Position numbers and translations under genes: made by a program. Shown here one piece after another: positions 18,409 through 27,600 of a stretch of 64,000 nucleotides of DNA. This DNA comes from Clostridia bacterium. GTDB lineage: Bacteria; Bacillota; Clostridia; Christensenellales; Borkfalkiaceae. The stretch lies in NCBI GenBank assembly GCA_900770945.1, contig CAAGME010000022.1, positions 1 to 64,000 on the forward strand, in the 5' to 3' direction. The number at the start of each line of letters is the position of its first letter. The stretch's first letter is position 1. The notes beneath the pieces were generated by a model that worked only from the letters and a program-made list of their open reading frames with translations, did not search any database and had not been told where the DNA came from.

Positions 18409-21258
18409 TTAACGGTCTCCTGTTTTTCTTTTTTTGATTATGACAAGCGAAAGCAACGCAAGCGCGATCGGGAACAAAACGTAACCCATATCGATTGAGC
18501 CTATGCAGGAGCTTTTCTTGCCGGAGCTGCTCGACGAGCCGCTGTTCGACCCCGTTCCGCTATTGCCGCTGTCGGGGTTAACGGGTGTGCCGGACTCTTC
18601 TACGGTGAGAGATCTCGTTTTCGTTTCGGCGTTGCCTGCCTCGTCCGTTACCGTGACTACTATAGTGTATCTGCCTGCTTTTGCCGGCGTAAACTTGCCG
18701 CTATTGCAAGCGACTTCTTCCTGACCTTCTTTGTTGTAGTTGAGGTAAACTTTTTCTACCTTAACCAACTTGTCTTCCGCGGTAACGTTGTCTTTCGCCG
18801 TGTAAGAAAATTCTATTTCCTTTCCGGTAACGAGTTCGGTGGATACTACCTTTATTTCGGAAATTTCGGGCTTAACCGCGTCTTCGCTGACTTTGACGGA
18901 AACGTCCGCGGGGATACCGAGAACTATGCAGTCAACATTGACAAAGTATACTTGAAGCATCTCCATAACGATGGTGACTTTGCCTTGCGAAAATTCTACG
19001 GGCTCAGTCTCGAACTCCTTGAAGTCATACCAACCCTGTCCTACCAATCCGGGTAAAGAATCGTTGAGTAAAGCGACTACCTTGTCGTTTACCGTCAGCT
19101 TGATTACGTTCGAGAAGTTTGCCGCGGGCGAGCAGGGTGCCATCCTTAAAACGATAGGCGCAATCGTTGCTTTCCCGAATTCCAAACTCCATACGATCTT
19201 GTTGCCGGGCTTGCCCCAGTTGCCGAGAACTTTACCGCCGGAAGCAAGCTCCGTTTCTTCTACGATAACGCCCGCGCCGCTCGTGTCGGTACTTTCGATG
19301 GTCGAATTGTAATCGGTGTCTTCCGCTTCCAATAAATACGCGCCGCATTCGCACCGCCCGTCCTTAAAAGCGTGAACGTGATGACCTTGGCACTTATCTT
19401 TGCAAACTTCGTCCGTGCAAGCTTCGTCTGTGCATTTGCCGCAAGTTTCGCAAACGTGTTTGCAAACGTGAGCGGGTTTTTCGATGAAGTTGACGAGTAT
19501 ATAGTCAAAGTTAAAGTTCGAGCCTTCGCACGCTTCGAGATATATAGTGTTTTCGCCTGCCTTTATTTCAACGTCCTGCAAGTAGTACGTTTTAAAGTTA
19601 TACCAACCGTTATCCCAGTCGGTAAAAGGATCGAATTTGCCGACGAACGAAACTTTTTCTCCGTTCACTTTCGTAATTAAGTCTGTTCCCGTCCAACCGG
19701 TCACGAGCGCGATGCCGATTCTTGCCCAGCCCGCCTTTTTAGCGCTAAATTTGTAGGTGACGTTAGTGTCGCCTTTGCCCCAGTTACCGATGACTTTTCC
19801 GCCGGAAGCCGTCGCCTTGTCGAATATAAAAGTCGGGTTTCCGTCCGTCGGCGTACCGTTAGGTTTCACGCTTTCGACTTCGATTTTAATATTGCCGCAA
19901 GAACATACGCCGTTCACGTATGTATGAGTATGGTCTCCGTCAACGCTGTGTCCTTCGCACTTTTTGGCGCAAGCTTCCTTAGCGCAGGTGAAGTCGGTGC
20001 AAAGTCCGCAGATTTCGCAGACGTGTCCGCAAGCATGCGGGGCATGACCAAGGCACTTATCCTTGCAAACTTCGTCCGTGCAGGTTTCGTCCGTGCATTT
20101 GCCGCAAGTTTCGCAAACGTGTTTGCAAACGTGAGCTTCTTTTTCAAAGTATTCAACCAAAATATAGTCGAAGTTGAATCTTCCGCCGCCGTCCGCTTCA
20201 AGATATATGGTGTTTTCGCCTTCCTTTATTTCAACGTCCTGCAAGTAGTACGTTTTAAAGTTATACCAACCGTTGTTCCAATCGGTAAACGGGTCGAAAG
20301 AACCGACAAACGAAACGCTGTTCCCGTTTACTTTCGTGATTAAGCTCGTCGAACCCCAACCGGTCACGAGAGCAACGCCGATTTTTGCCCAACTTGCCTT
20401 TTTAGCGGTAAACTTGTATGTAACGTTAGTGTCGCCGTTACCCCAATTGCCGATAACCTTACCGCCGGAAGCCGTTGCTTTGTCGAATATAAAGGTCGGG
20501 TTTCCGTCCATAGGCGTGCCGTTAGGGGTTACGCTTTCGACTTCGATTTTAATATCGCCGCAAGAACATACGCCGTTTACAAAGGTATGCGTATGTTCGC
20601 CTTTTTGGCTGTGTCCCTCGCACTTTTTGGCGCAAACTTTGTCAGTGCAGGTGAAGTCGGTGCAGAGTCCGCAGGTTTTGCAGACATGTTCGCAAGCATG
20701 TACTTCGGGTGAAAATTTAAACGTTATATAGTCGAAGTTGAAGTTCGAACCCTCGTATGCTTCGAGATACAAGGAATTCTCGCCCGCAACCAATTCTACT
20801 TCTTTCAGATAATAAACCTTGAACGCGTGATAATCGTTATTGAACGAATCGAAACCCGTTTCGAACGGTACGCTCGTTCCGTTTACTTTCGTAATCAACT
20901 GCGTTCCGCCCCAGCCCGTAACGAGCGCGATACCTATCTTGGCTTTTTGAGCCTTTTCAAGTTTGAATTTGTAAGTGACGTTATTGTTGCCGTTACCCCA
21001 GTTGCCTATTGCTTTTCCGCCGGAAGCCGTATCTTTATCGTAAATAAAAGACGTATTGTTGTACGTCGGCGTGCCGTTCGGCGTTACGCTTTCCATTTCT
21101 ATCTTGCTTCCGTCCGTTACCGTCGGGATTTCCTCCGCGTTGGCGAGCGTTCGCATAATAGACGTAAAGCCTAACAAAGCGAAGGTTAAAGACAAAACGA
21201 CAAGGCTTGCCGTTAAAATCTTTTTAAAGCTGTTTTTGTTCATCATTTTTGCCTCCAA
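18409..21258 (-). CDS. Multi-CBM, cysteine-rich surface protein with C-terminal anchor
   Basis: A 949-residue secreted protein. After a signal peptide (about 1-41) it has three near-identical CBM35-like domains, each opening with KIE[MV]ESV and containing ASGGK.IGNWG, and a fourth, diverged one opening YLLEAEDTDYN. They are separated by four copies of a seven-cysteine module (C-x3-C-x2-C-x2-C-x4-C-x4-C-x3-C-x-G-H) and H-x-H-[TA]-[FY]-x2-G-x-C-x-CG motifs, which may bind metal. An Ig-like domain (about 790-885) follows, then a Ser/Gly linker, KKSSCIGSIDMG, a membrane helix and KKRKTGDR. Multivalent glycan binding is the likely role. The start follows GGAGGC about 8 bases upstream. It lies in a run with the regulator and anchored CBM protein upstream and the GH3 fusion downstream; the fourth CBM and Ig are almost the same as in that fusion. 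Confidence 0.85.
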   Translation of the reverse strand: MEAKMMNKNSFKKILTASLVVLSLTFALLGFTSIMRTLANAEEIPTVTDGSKIEMESVTPNGTPTYNNTSFIYDKDTASGGKAIGNWGNGNNNVTYKFKLEKAQKAKIGIALVTGWGGTQLITKVNGTSVPFETGFDSFNNDYHAFKVYYLKEVELVAGENSLYLEAYEGSNFNFDYITFKFSPEVHACEHVCKTCGLCTDFTCTDKVCAKKCEGHSQKGEHTHTFVNGVCSCGDIKIEVESVTPNGTPMDGNPTFIFDKATASGGKVIGNWGNGDTNVTYKFTAKKASWAKIGVALVTGWGSTSLITKVNGNSVSFVGSFDPFTDWNNGWYNFKTYYLQDVEIKEGENTIYLEADGGGRFNFDYILVEYFEKEAHVCKHVCETCGKCTDETCTDEVCKDKCLGHAPHACGHVCEICGLCTDFTCAKEACAKKCEGHSVDGDHTHTYVNGVCSCGNIKIEVESVKPNGTPTDGNPTFIFDKATASGGKVIGNWGKGDTNVTYKFSAKKAGWARIGIALVTGWTGTDLITKVNGEKVSFVGKFDPFTDWDNGWYNFKTYYLQDVEIKAGENTIYLEACEGSNFNFDYILVNFIEKPAHVCKHVCETCGKCTDEACTDEVCKDKCQGHHVHAFKDGRCECGAYLLEAEDTDYNSTIESTDTSGAGVIVEETELASGGKVLGNWGKPGNKIVWSLEFGKATIAPIVLRMAPCSPAANFSNVIKLTVNDKVVALLNDSLPGLVGQGWYDFKEFETEPVEFSQGKVTIVMEMLQVYFVNVDCIVLGIPADVSVKVSEDAVKPEISEIKVVSTELVTGKEIEFSYTAKDNVTAEDKLVKVEKVYLNYNKEGQEEVACNSGKFTPAKAGRYTIVVTVTDEAGNAETKTRSLTVEESGTPVNPDSGNSGTGSNSGSSSSSGKKSSCIGSIDMGYVLFPIALALLSLVIIKKRKTGDR

Positions 21259-21327
21259 AATCGAAAAATGTTTTTATATGTTTTACAAGCATACTCGAAG
21301 CGTATTTGCTTGCAAAGCTCGATTTTT

Positions 21328-22080
21328 TTATTCTTGCTTTTCTTCGGACCCCTTAGGCTTTGCGGACTGTTCCGGCTCGTCCGGCGGACGAACTCCGTTG
21401 GTTTTGACAGGCTTCCATTTGAGTTTCGCGTCACACTCGAATCTTATATAATCCATATTCAACCCGACCGATCCGTTCACGCCGATCGGCACCGCGAAGT
21501 AAATTTCATTGTCGCCTTTTTTTAAAACAACGTCGATTGCTACCTCGACAAACCCGTACCATGTCTTGTCGATGTCGGTCGAAACGTATTTTATCCCCGT
21601 TTTGACAAACCTACGGGAGCTTAGATCCTCTTCCGTGGGATTAACGTACAAATTCCATACCGAGTCGAACTCCGTTTCTAAATACAAGTTATCAAACATA
21701 TCGTAGAGGGAAACAACGGAAACAAACATCTTAGCTTTACATTCTTTCGACGAAATAATTTTAAAACTCAAAACGTTTCCCGTTACTCCGTACTGCGCAA
21801 CGCATTGTCCGTTACTCGCAAAGCTGCTCTTTTCCACGTTGCCGTAAAAATCGCCGGCGGCACTAACCGCATTTATCTCCGCCCATTCGGCTTCGAACTT
21901 ATCGGTGACCTCATAAAGGGATTCCTCACGAACATGCTTTATAACGGGGAAAAGAACGGCGCCCGCAACTACCATAACCGCCGTTGCCGCGGCGACTACT
22001 ATATGCCAGGGCTTAATCTTCTTTTTCTCGGTCTTTTGCGGCCCCGCCGACAAGTTCGTTGACGGCTGTTTCGTTGCCAA
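21328..22080 (-). CDS. Membrane-anchored CBM-like protein, possibly the second half of a transmembrane regulator
   Basis: A 250-residue protein with an N-terminal cytoplasmic stretch rich in Lys, one membrane helix (VVAAATAVMVVAGAVLF, about 28-48) and an outside domain of about 175 residues. That domain looks like the CBM35 group in this cluster: FEAEWAEI, ASNGQCVAQYG, then VVLKKGDNEIYFAV and LNMDYIRFE. The start is uncertain: the TTG at 22078-22080 and another at 22051-22053 both lack a good ribosome site. The reading frame overlaps the XRE gene by 68 bases in the +1 frame. Either the two are coupled, or a +1 shift at an A-rich stretch near 22020 joins them into HTH-membrane helix-CBM. It heads the cluster of CBM and GH3 genes. 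Confidence 0.65.
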   Translation of the reverse strand: MATKQPSTNLSAGPQKTEKKKIKPWHIVVAAATAVMVVAGAVLFPVIKHVREESLYEVTDKFEAEWAEINAVSAAGDFYGNVEKSSFASNGQCVAQYGVTGNVLSFKIISSKECKAKMFVSVVSLYDMFDNLYLETEFDSVWNLYVNPTEEDLSSRRFVKTGIKYVSTDIDKTWYGFVEVAIDVVLKKGDNEIYFAVPIGVNGSVGLNMDYIRFECDAKLKWKPVKTNGVRPPDEPEQSAKPKGSEEKQE

Positions 22081-22273
22081 GCAAAGAATCTACCGACTCG
22101 CCCAATAAAGCCGCTATATCCAATAACTGTTCGCTGTTCGGCACCGTTACCCCCGATTCCCACCGACTTACCGTGGTGTTGGTAACGTAAAGCTTTCGGG
22201 CAAACTCCTTTTGAGTCAGCTTATTCTTTTTTCTGTATTCGACAATCTTTCTTCCTATAATGTTATCAATCAT
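22013..22273 (-). CDS. XRE-family transcriptional regulator
   Basis: An 86-residue protein whose first 65 residues are an HTH_3 domain: IGRKIVEYRKKNKLTQKEFARKL, TNTTVSRWESG in the recognition helix and PNSEQLLDIAALLGESVDSLLG. The remaining residues are charged and run out just before a lysine-rich stretch that, in the +1 frame, leads into a membrane helix. The promoter upstream carries a CCGATTTCGG palindrome inside the spacer, suggesting autoregulation. The ribosome site is weak; the start overlaps the stop of a possible 49-codon leader ORF. It probably controls the CBM/GH3 genes transcribed after it. Confidence 0.85.
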   Translation of the reverse strand: MIDNIIGRKIVEYRKKNKLTQKEFARKLYVTNTTVSRWESGVTVPNSEQLLDIAALLGESVDSLLGNETAVNELVGGAAKDREKED

Positions 22274-22415
22274 TTTTACCCGTTACCGCAGCGCTTTTTG
22301 TTGCGAAATTAGTGTAGCACGCCGATTTCGGTTTGTCAATAGCAAACAAAAAAATCGTACCCCTAAAACCGTTATCATTTTTTGATAATTGCAAATTTGT
22401 GCTTTTTTTCGGCAT
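22266..22415 (-). CDS. Possible small leader ORF before the XRE gene
   Basis: A 49-codon ORF has an excellent ribosome site (AAGGAGG, 8 bases before ATG) and its stop overlaps the XRE start. The product (MPKKSTNLQLSKNDNG...) resembles nothing I know. Because the XRE promoter (22311-22339) lies inside this ORF, a full-length message would need an upstream promoter. It may be a chance ORF. Confidence 0.3.
   Translation of the reverse strand: MPKKSTNLQLSKNDNGFRGTIFLFAIDKPKSACYTNFATKSAAVTGKND
22311..22339 (-). promoter_or_regulatory. Promoter and operator of the XRE gene
   Basis: Minus strand: -35 TTGACA (22334-22339), 17-base spacer, -10 TACACT (22311-22316). The spacer contains the palindrome CCGATTTCGG (22322-22331), a likely repressor site. 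Confidence 0.65.
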
Positions 22416-22510
22416 AACGCGCCCTCCTTGTTTTTTTCTTTTAACAAACAAAAACCCCGATATAAGTCGATTATCGACGTTTTTTATTGACAATATAAAT
22501 AAAAAAAAGC

Positions 22511-23593
22511 TTACGTCGAGAGCGTAAACTTCATTACCGCGGGATTGTGGTCGGAATACACAAAACCCGTACTTACGTTTTCAAGATAACTTACGGTTAC
22601 GTTCGAAGTAATCAAAAAACCGTCTACGATAATCGTAAAGTTTCCTTCCTTATACGGCACGTCGCAGTTGCGGCATGTCGGCGTGAGCTTGCCGTCCGTG
22701 TATTCCGTCGCCCGCTCGACGTTTTTATAGTTTTTTAAAAGCTCTTTTGGGAAAGGCATCGCCCAACCGAATTCGACTTCCTCTCCGCCGTTCAGTTTTT
22801 TTGTGGAATCGCCCGTAAAGTCGTGGTTAAAGTCCCCGCCGGCAACGCAATAGTTGCCCGCTTCGTATTCCTTTTGCATGTCGGAAAACAGCGCCGTCAT
22901 CTGCGCGTGGCGTATCTCGTCGCTGCCGCCGTAGGCAGATAAGTGAACGTTATATAAAACGAGTTCCTTGCCGTTTTCCGTAGGCATTCTCGTTATCGAA
23001 AAACAACGGTCGAGGTCCAAAAACTTTGAAAACGACGTGGAAATCGGCAAGCTTTTACGGAGCGAAGAAGTTATCTTTTTGTTTGCGAGCGTCAATATCC
23101 CGCTGTTTGACGCGCCGTGCGGCTCAAAGATAGGGTAAAAAAGGTACGCCGAATGATAATTAACCGCAAACACGGACGAATAGGCGGAAAAGCTGCCTTT
23201 AAGCATTTTTCTTTCGTCTACATGATAGCTGCGCGTGGAAGAAGTGTCTACTTCCTGAAAAAGCGCGAAGTCGGGATTAAGCGAAGCAACCTTCTCCGCC
23301 GCTTTATTCACACAATTTTCAACGCTTTCTTTGCTCTTTGCGCGCGACTCCTTGCCGCCGTCCATAAAAAACGTAAAGTCCGAGGTGTACGCGCCGAAGC
23401 CTATATTCTGCGTAACAACGGTGTATTCTTCGCCCGTTTTGACAACGTTTTCCGTCTTGTTTTCGGGGGTTAAAGCGAGGTTGTCTTCTATCCGCGAATA
23501 GGACAAAACGACGTACAAAACGTACCCGCCGACAATAATGACAAGCGCAAGCAACACGCAAAGCAAAATTCTTAAAATTCTTTTGAGTATCAT
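22511..23593 (-). CDS. Membrane-anchored endonuclease/exonuclease/phosphatase-family protein
   Basis: About 360 residues starting MILKRILRILLCVLL. One membrane helix near residues 8-30 anchors an outside EEP domain: YTVVTQNIGFG, FALFQEVDTSS with the metal-binding Glu, LVLYNVHLSAYGG, CVAGGDFNHDF and YSDHNPAVMKF hold the conserved residues. The domain hydrolyses phosphodiester or phosphomonoester bonds; the substrate is unknown. The ATG at 23591-23593 has AGAG upstream; another ATG ten codons earlier is possible. It is the second EEP protein in this region (the other is at 13161-14216), but the two differ in anchoring and lack close similarity. Reading in the same direction as the XRE gene, it could be independent of that cluster. 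Confidence 0.85.
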   Translation of the reverse strand: MILKRILRILLCVLLALVIIVGGYVLYVVLSYSRIEDNLALTPENKTENVVKTGEEYTVVTQNIGFGAYTSDFTFFMDGGKESRAKSKESVENCVNKAAEKVASLNPDFALFQEVDTSSTRSYHVDERKMLKGSFSAYSSVFAVNYHSAYLFYPIFEPHGASNSGILTLANKKITSSLRKSLPISTSFSKFLDLDRCFSITRMPTENGKELVLYNVHLSAYGGSDEIRHAQMTALFSDMQKEYEAGNYCVAGGDFNHDFTGDSTKKLNGGEEVEFGWAMPFPKELLKNYKNVERATEYTDGKLTPTCRNCDVPYKEGNFTIIVDGFLITSNVTVSYLENVSTGFVYSDHNPAVMKFTLST

Positions 23594-23789
23594 TTTTTGT
23601 TCTCTTTTTTTTATTTTTTGCATTTCTCGGCAATTTGCGAACGAGAAAAAGCATTTACCGAATAAATTATACTTTCTTTACCGCAAAAAATCAAGCGAAA
23701 ACGCATTCACGCTCAAAAACCGAACTTTTAAAGAGAAAAAACAAAGCTTTTCGACTAATTTTTTGTGCGCCTTAATGTTACTTTTTCGG

Positions 23790-23818
23790 TTGAATTTTAT
23801 ATCGACATGGTGTATAAT
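23790..23818 (+). promoter_or_regulatory. Promoter of the DUF1003 gene
   Basis: -35 TTGAAT (23790-23795), 17-base spacer, -10 TATAAT (23813-23818). Confidence 0.7.
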
Positions 23819-23854
23819 TAGGAAAACGAATTCTTTTAAGGAGAAGCAATTTTT

Positions 23855-24364
23855 ATGAAAGAAAACAGAAAATTATTAAAAGACGTACTCGACGATATCC
23901 GCCAGGATATGAGCGATGAAGAAGTGCTTGCGCTTTTGGCAAACCGTAAAATTTCGGTGCGCCCGGACAGCGAAAAAAAATACACGTTAGATCAACGCGC
24001 AGCCGACGCAATCGCAAAATTCGCGGGTAGTTGGGCGTTCATTTTTTCCTTTACCGGCATACTCGTTCTTTGGATGGTAATAAACGTAATTCTTGCGGCA
24101 AAGGCTTTTGACCCGTACCCGTTTATACTGCTCAACTTGGTGCTTTCTTGCGTAGCGGCAATCCAGGCGCCGCTTATTATGATGAGCCAGAACCGCCAGG
24201 AAGAAAAAGACAGGCGCAGAGCGGAAAACGATTACAAAGTCAACTTGAAAACGGAAATTATGATTGAAGATTTATACGACAAAATAAACGCCATTCTCAC
24301 AAAGCAGTCCGCGCTCGAAAAGCATATCGTCGCAGACGAAAAAAATAATGCCGAAAAGCAATAA
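23855..24364 (+). CDS. DUF1003 family membrane protein
   Basis: A 169-residue protein with the DUF1003 core: a basic lead-in, DAIAKFAGSWAFIFSF, first helix to VLWMVIN, then DPYPFILLNLVLSCVAAIQAPLIMMSQNRQ with the second helix, and a charged tail ending in helix-forming residues. Both ends face the cytoplasm. The family is widespread and uncharacterised. AAGGAG precedes ATG by 9 bases. It overlaps the next gene by 17 bases, so the two form an operon. Confidence 0.88.
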   Translation: MKENRKLLKDVLDDIRQDMSDEEVLALLANRKISVRPDSEKKYTLDQRAADAIAKFAGSWAFIFSFTGILVLWMVINVILAAKAFDPYPFILLNLVLSCVAAIQAPLIMMSQNRQEEKDRRRAENDYKVNLKTEIMIEDLYDKINAILTKQSALEKHIVADEKNNAEKQ

Positions 24365-24599
24365 CTATTCGGCTTTCACCTACCGAGTTTGCAAAAAATT
24401 TACAGACATTTTACAAAAAACAGATGGCGCGCTTTTTGGTCCGGATAGCAGCCTTATCGTCGACAGACAAACAGGCGGTACTTACTTGATTGTCAGAAGT
24501 ACTTTCGGCTCGGGCATAACCCCGCTTTTGAATGCGGACGGCAAAGTAGTAATCACGAAAGCGGAGGATATAATCTCGGCAGATACGGTAAAAGAATAA
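24348..24599 (+). CDS. DUF6440-like small protein
   Basis: An 83-residue cytoplasmic protein. SSLIVDRQTGGTYLIVRS followed by GITPLLNADGKVVIT matches my recollection of the DUF6440 family (a conserved D.[EQ]TG..Y core and GLTPLLD-type turn). Function unknown. Its start lies within the preceding gene and no clear ribosome site is present, so it depends on coupling. A strong terminator follows. Confidence 0.65.
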   Translation: MPKSNNYSAFTYRVCKKFTDILQKTDGALFGPDSSLIVDRQTGGTYLIVRSTFGSGITPLLNADGKVVITKAEDIISADTVKE

Positions 24600-24614
24600 A
24601 TCGTTTTTTCATGT

Positions 24615-24650
24615 AAACGCCGCCATGCAAATTTTTGCATGGCGGCGTTT
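24615..24650. terminator. Bidirectional terminator
   Basis: A perfect 16-bp stem AAACGCCGCCATGCAA/TTGCATGGCGGCGTTT with a 4-base loop between convergent genes. Confidence 0.9.
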
Positions 24651-24682
24651 ATTGCGTGTTAACGGGCTTATAGCCCGACTTT

Positions 24683-27600
24683 TTATTTTGCGAGCAACTT
24701 TATTTCGTCTGCGGAAAGGTGGTTTTTGGCGAGTAGCTCCGTGACCATTCTGTCTAAAAGAATTCTGTTTTCGCTTATTGTTTCGACGGCTTTTTTAAGT
24801 TCCGCTTTTAAAATTTCGTTTATCTTTTCGCGGATTTCTTTGTCCTTAAAGTCGGCTTCGTCCATAACGGCAAGCCCGAAACTTTCGTCCATGCCGTAGG
24901 TGCCGACGAGGCGTTTTGCGATATTCGTAGCCTGACGCAAATCGGAAGAAGGACCCGTGGTAACGCCCTCTTCCTCGCCGTAGCAGACAAGCTCCGCCGC
25001 CCTTCCGCCGAGGCAAATGCGAATTTCGTCGAGAAGCTCTTTGCGGGTATAGCCGAATTTTTCGACGTCGTCTTTCTGCATGTACCCGCCGAAGTTGCCG
25101 CGGGACACGATGGTTAAATATGACGGGCAGTTGCCGGCAAGCAAAGAGATAACCGCATGCCCTGCTTCGTGACGGGCGGTCCTTAGTACCGTTTGCTCGT
25201 CCCACTTTTTTTTGTCGCCGCTACGGTAATTTTCGAAAGCTTCGTCAAAAGCGTGGTCGTCAACGTCGTCGAGAGAAGCCTTTATGCAGTCGCGCATGGC
25301 AAGCTCCACGACGGATTCGAGGTCGGCTAAGCTCATCGAAACGCTTCTTCGAGCAATGCTCCTTATCTCCTCTTCCGAAATTTTTATTATCGGGTGGCGC
25401 AAAAGCGACAAGCTCAGGTATTTTTCTCTTTCTTCAAGGTTCGGCAAGTCTATGAGTATGCGCCTGTCAAACCTGCGTAAGAGCGCGCCGTCAAGGCTTC
25501 TTGAGGAATTTTCGTCAAGCGAATAGTTGGTTGCGGCAAGCACGAAAACGGGCTTTTTCGGGTCTGTTCTGAACCCGTCCATTTCGGTCAGGAACGACGT
25601 CAGCGTTGCCGCCGCGCCCTCTGAGCCCGAAGCGTTGCGGGAAACGCCTATCGCGTCGATTTCGTCTATAAAGAGTATGCAGGGCGCGTACTTTCTTGCG
25701 GAACGGAACAGCTCATGCACCGTTTGCGGACCTTCGCCGACGTAACGTTTTAAAAACTCGTTGCCCTCGGCGGATATAAACGTGACGTCCGATTCGCCCG
25801 CCATCGCCTTTGCAAGCATAGTCTTGCCCGTTCCCGGGGGTCCGTACAAAAGCACGCCTCTCGGGGCTTTTACGCCGCGGCCCATAAACCTTTCGGGGTT
25901 TTTGAGATATTCCACGAAATATTTTAGTTCGCCTTTTGCTTCCGCCGCGCCGACAACGTCGTCAAATTTGACGGTCGGTTTTCTCTCACCCGTCAGAACA
26001 TGCGAATTGTCCTCCGTGTCGAGAGAGACGGCTAAGCGGAAGTCGTAAAGAGTAACCGTTATTTTTTCGCCGTCTGAAGAAACCGTCTGGCGCGTGTCGA
26101 AGGATAGAACGCGGTTCGATTTTGCAAGGGAGAGCATGCTTTTTTGTCTGTGCAGTTTTTCGCACTCGAACGTCACGCGCTTTTTAAAATCGCGAGAGGT
26201 TGCCGGCGTTTCGAACTCGCCCCTTACTCCCATTCCGGTAAAAGTAAGCATTTCGTCGTTGCCGATACGTTTTTTGGGGTTCTGAATAAGATAGCACGGC
26301 GTTTCCGGGAAATTCGCAAGCGCGCCGGACAAAAAGTCAAACCCTTTGCCGCGCATGTCCTCTATGTTCATGACCTTTTCGTCAAACGATAAAAGCCCCA
26401 CCGTCAAATCGATAAGAATAAGCGAAACGGGACGGGTTTTTAAAACTTCGAAAGCGTAAGTCGGGTCGGTCGTGGCATAAACCTCCGTTCCCTTTGCCGC
26501 AAACGCCGAAGCTATATCGTCGTCCGCGAACACAAGTGCGGACGGGTGTTCGTCGTTCACGAACAACGCTCTTGTCGCGCCCGATTCCGGCACTTCTACC
26601 GTAAAGTTGATTTCTCTTATTTTTTTAACGTCCACGGCGGAGTCGTCCGCAAGGCGGAAAGCTTCGTACAGCTCGTGCGCAAGGAAGGTTTTTGCTTTCC
26701 CTTTGACAGTGCGCGCGTCCGCCGCACCGCCCTCCGCAAACATTATGGCGGAATACACGCTGTCGTCAACCGTTATATCGATACCCGTATTTTTTGTAAA
26801 GTTGTTTACTGCCGACTGAACCTGATTGCGAGCTATTTTTTCGAGGTTAAACGCCGACATCTTGTCTAACATAACGACGTTGTTAGCCGCAAGCCTCGAA
26901 ATTATCGCTTGCGGGAACATAGGCGCACCCGTTACGGGGTTGATATCCGCGCCGAGGGCTTTTACAATTGTCTTTTTAGCGATAGAGGAGAGCTTGCCCG
27001 CGGTGTCGTCCTCGTAAAGCTGTTTACCCGCGTTGGTCGTGAAAATTATGATCGTATCGGCAAAGGAAACTTCTTCGTCGGTGAAGTTGTCGCGAAGTCT
27101 GCCCGCGTCGAGGATTTGCAAGAACAAATGTATTATGTTAAGATGCGCCTTTTCTATCTCGTCAAACAATATTATGGCGTTGGGGTTTTTTGCGACAAAC
27201 CCGGTAACGTTGCCCTCGCTGCCGTTTTTATAAACCTTGTCGGACCCGGCAAATTCAAAGTTGGATTCCTTGTCGGAATACTCGCTCATGTCGAATCTTC
27301 TGAACGGCAAATTAAGAACTTCCGCGCTCTTTTCGGCAAGGAAGGTTTTGCCCACTCCCGGAGGACCGGCAAAGAGGAAAACCCCGCGCGGCTGTTTTGT
27401 CTTTGTGGCGGTTATGCGATTGAATTCGGCGTTAAAATACCCGCCTATGAAAGTATTGACGGCGGCGTCCTGCCCGAAAATGTCTTTGAGAAGCTCGTTT
27501 TGCGCCTTTTTAACCTTGCTCACAAGGTCGGCAAGCCCGCTCGCGCCTATCTTGTTGTTCTTTTTCGCCTTTTTTTGGGGCGCGCTCGTACCCGTTTCCT

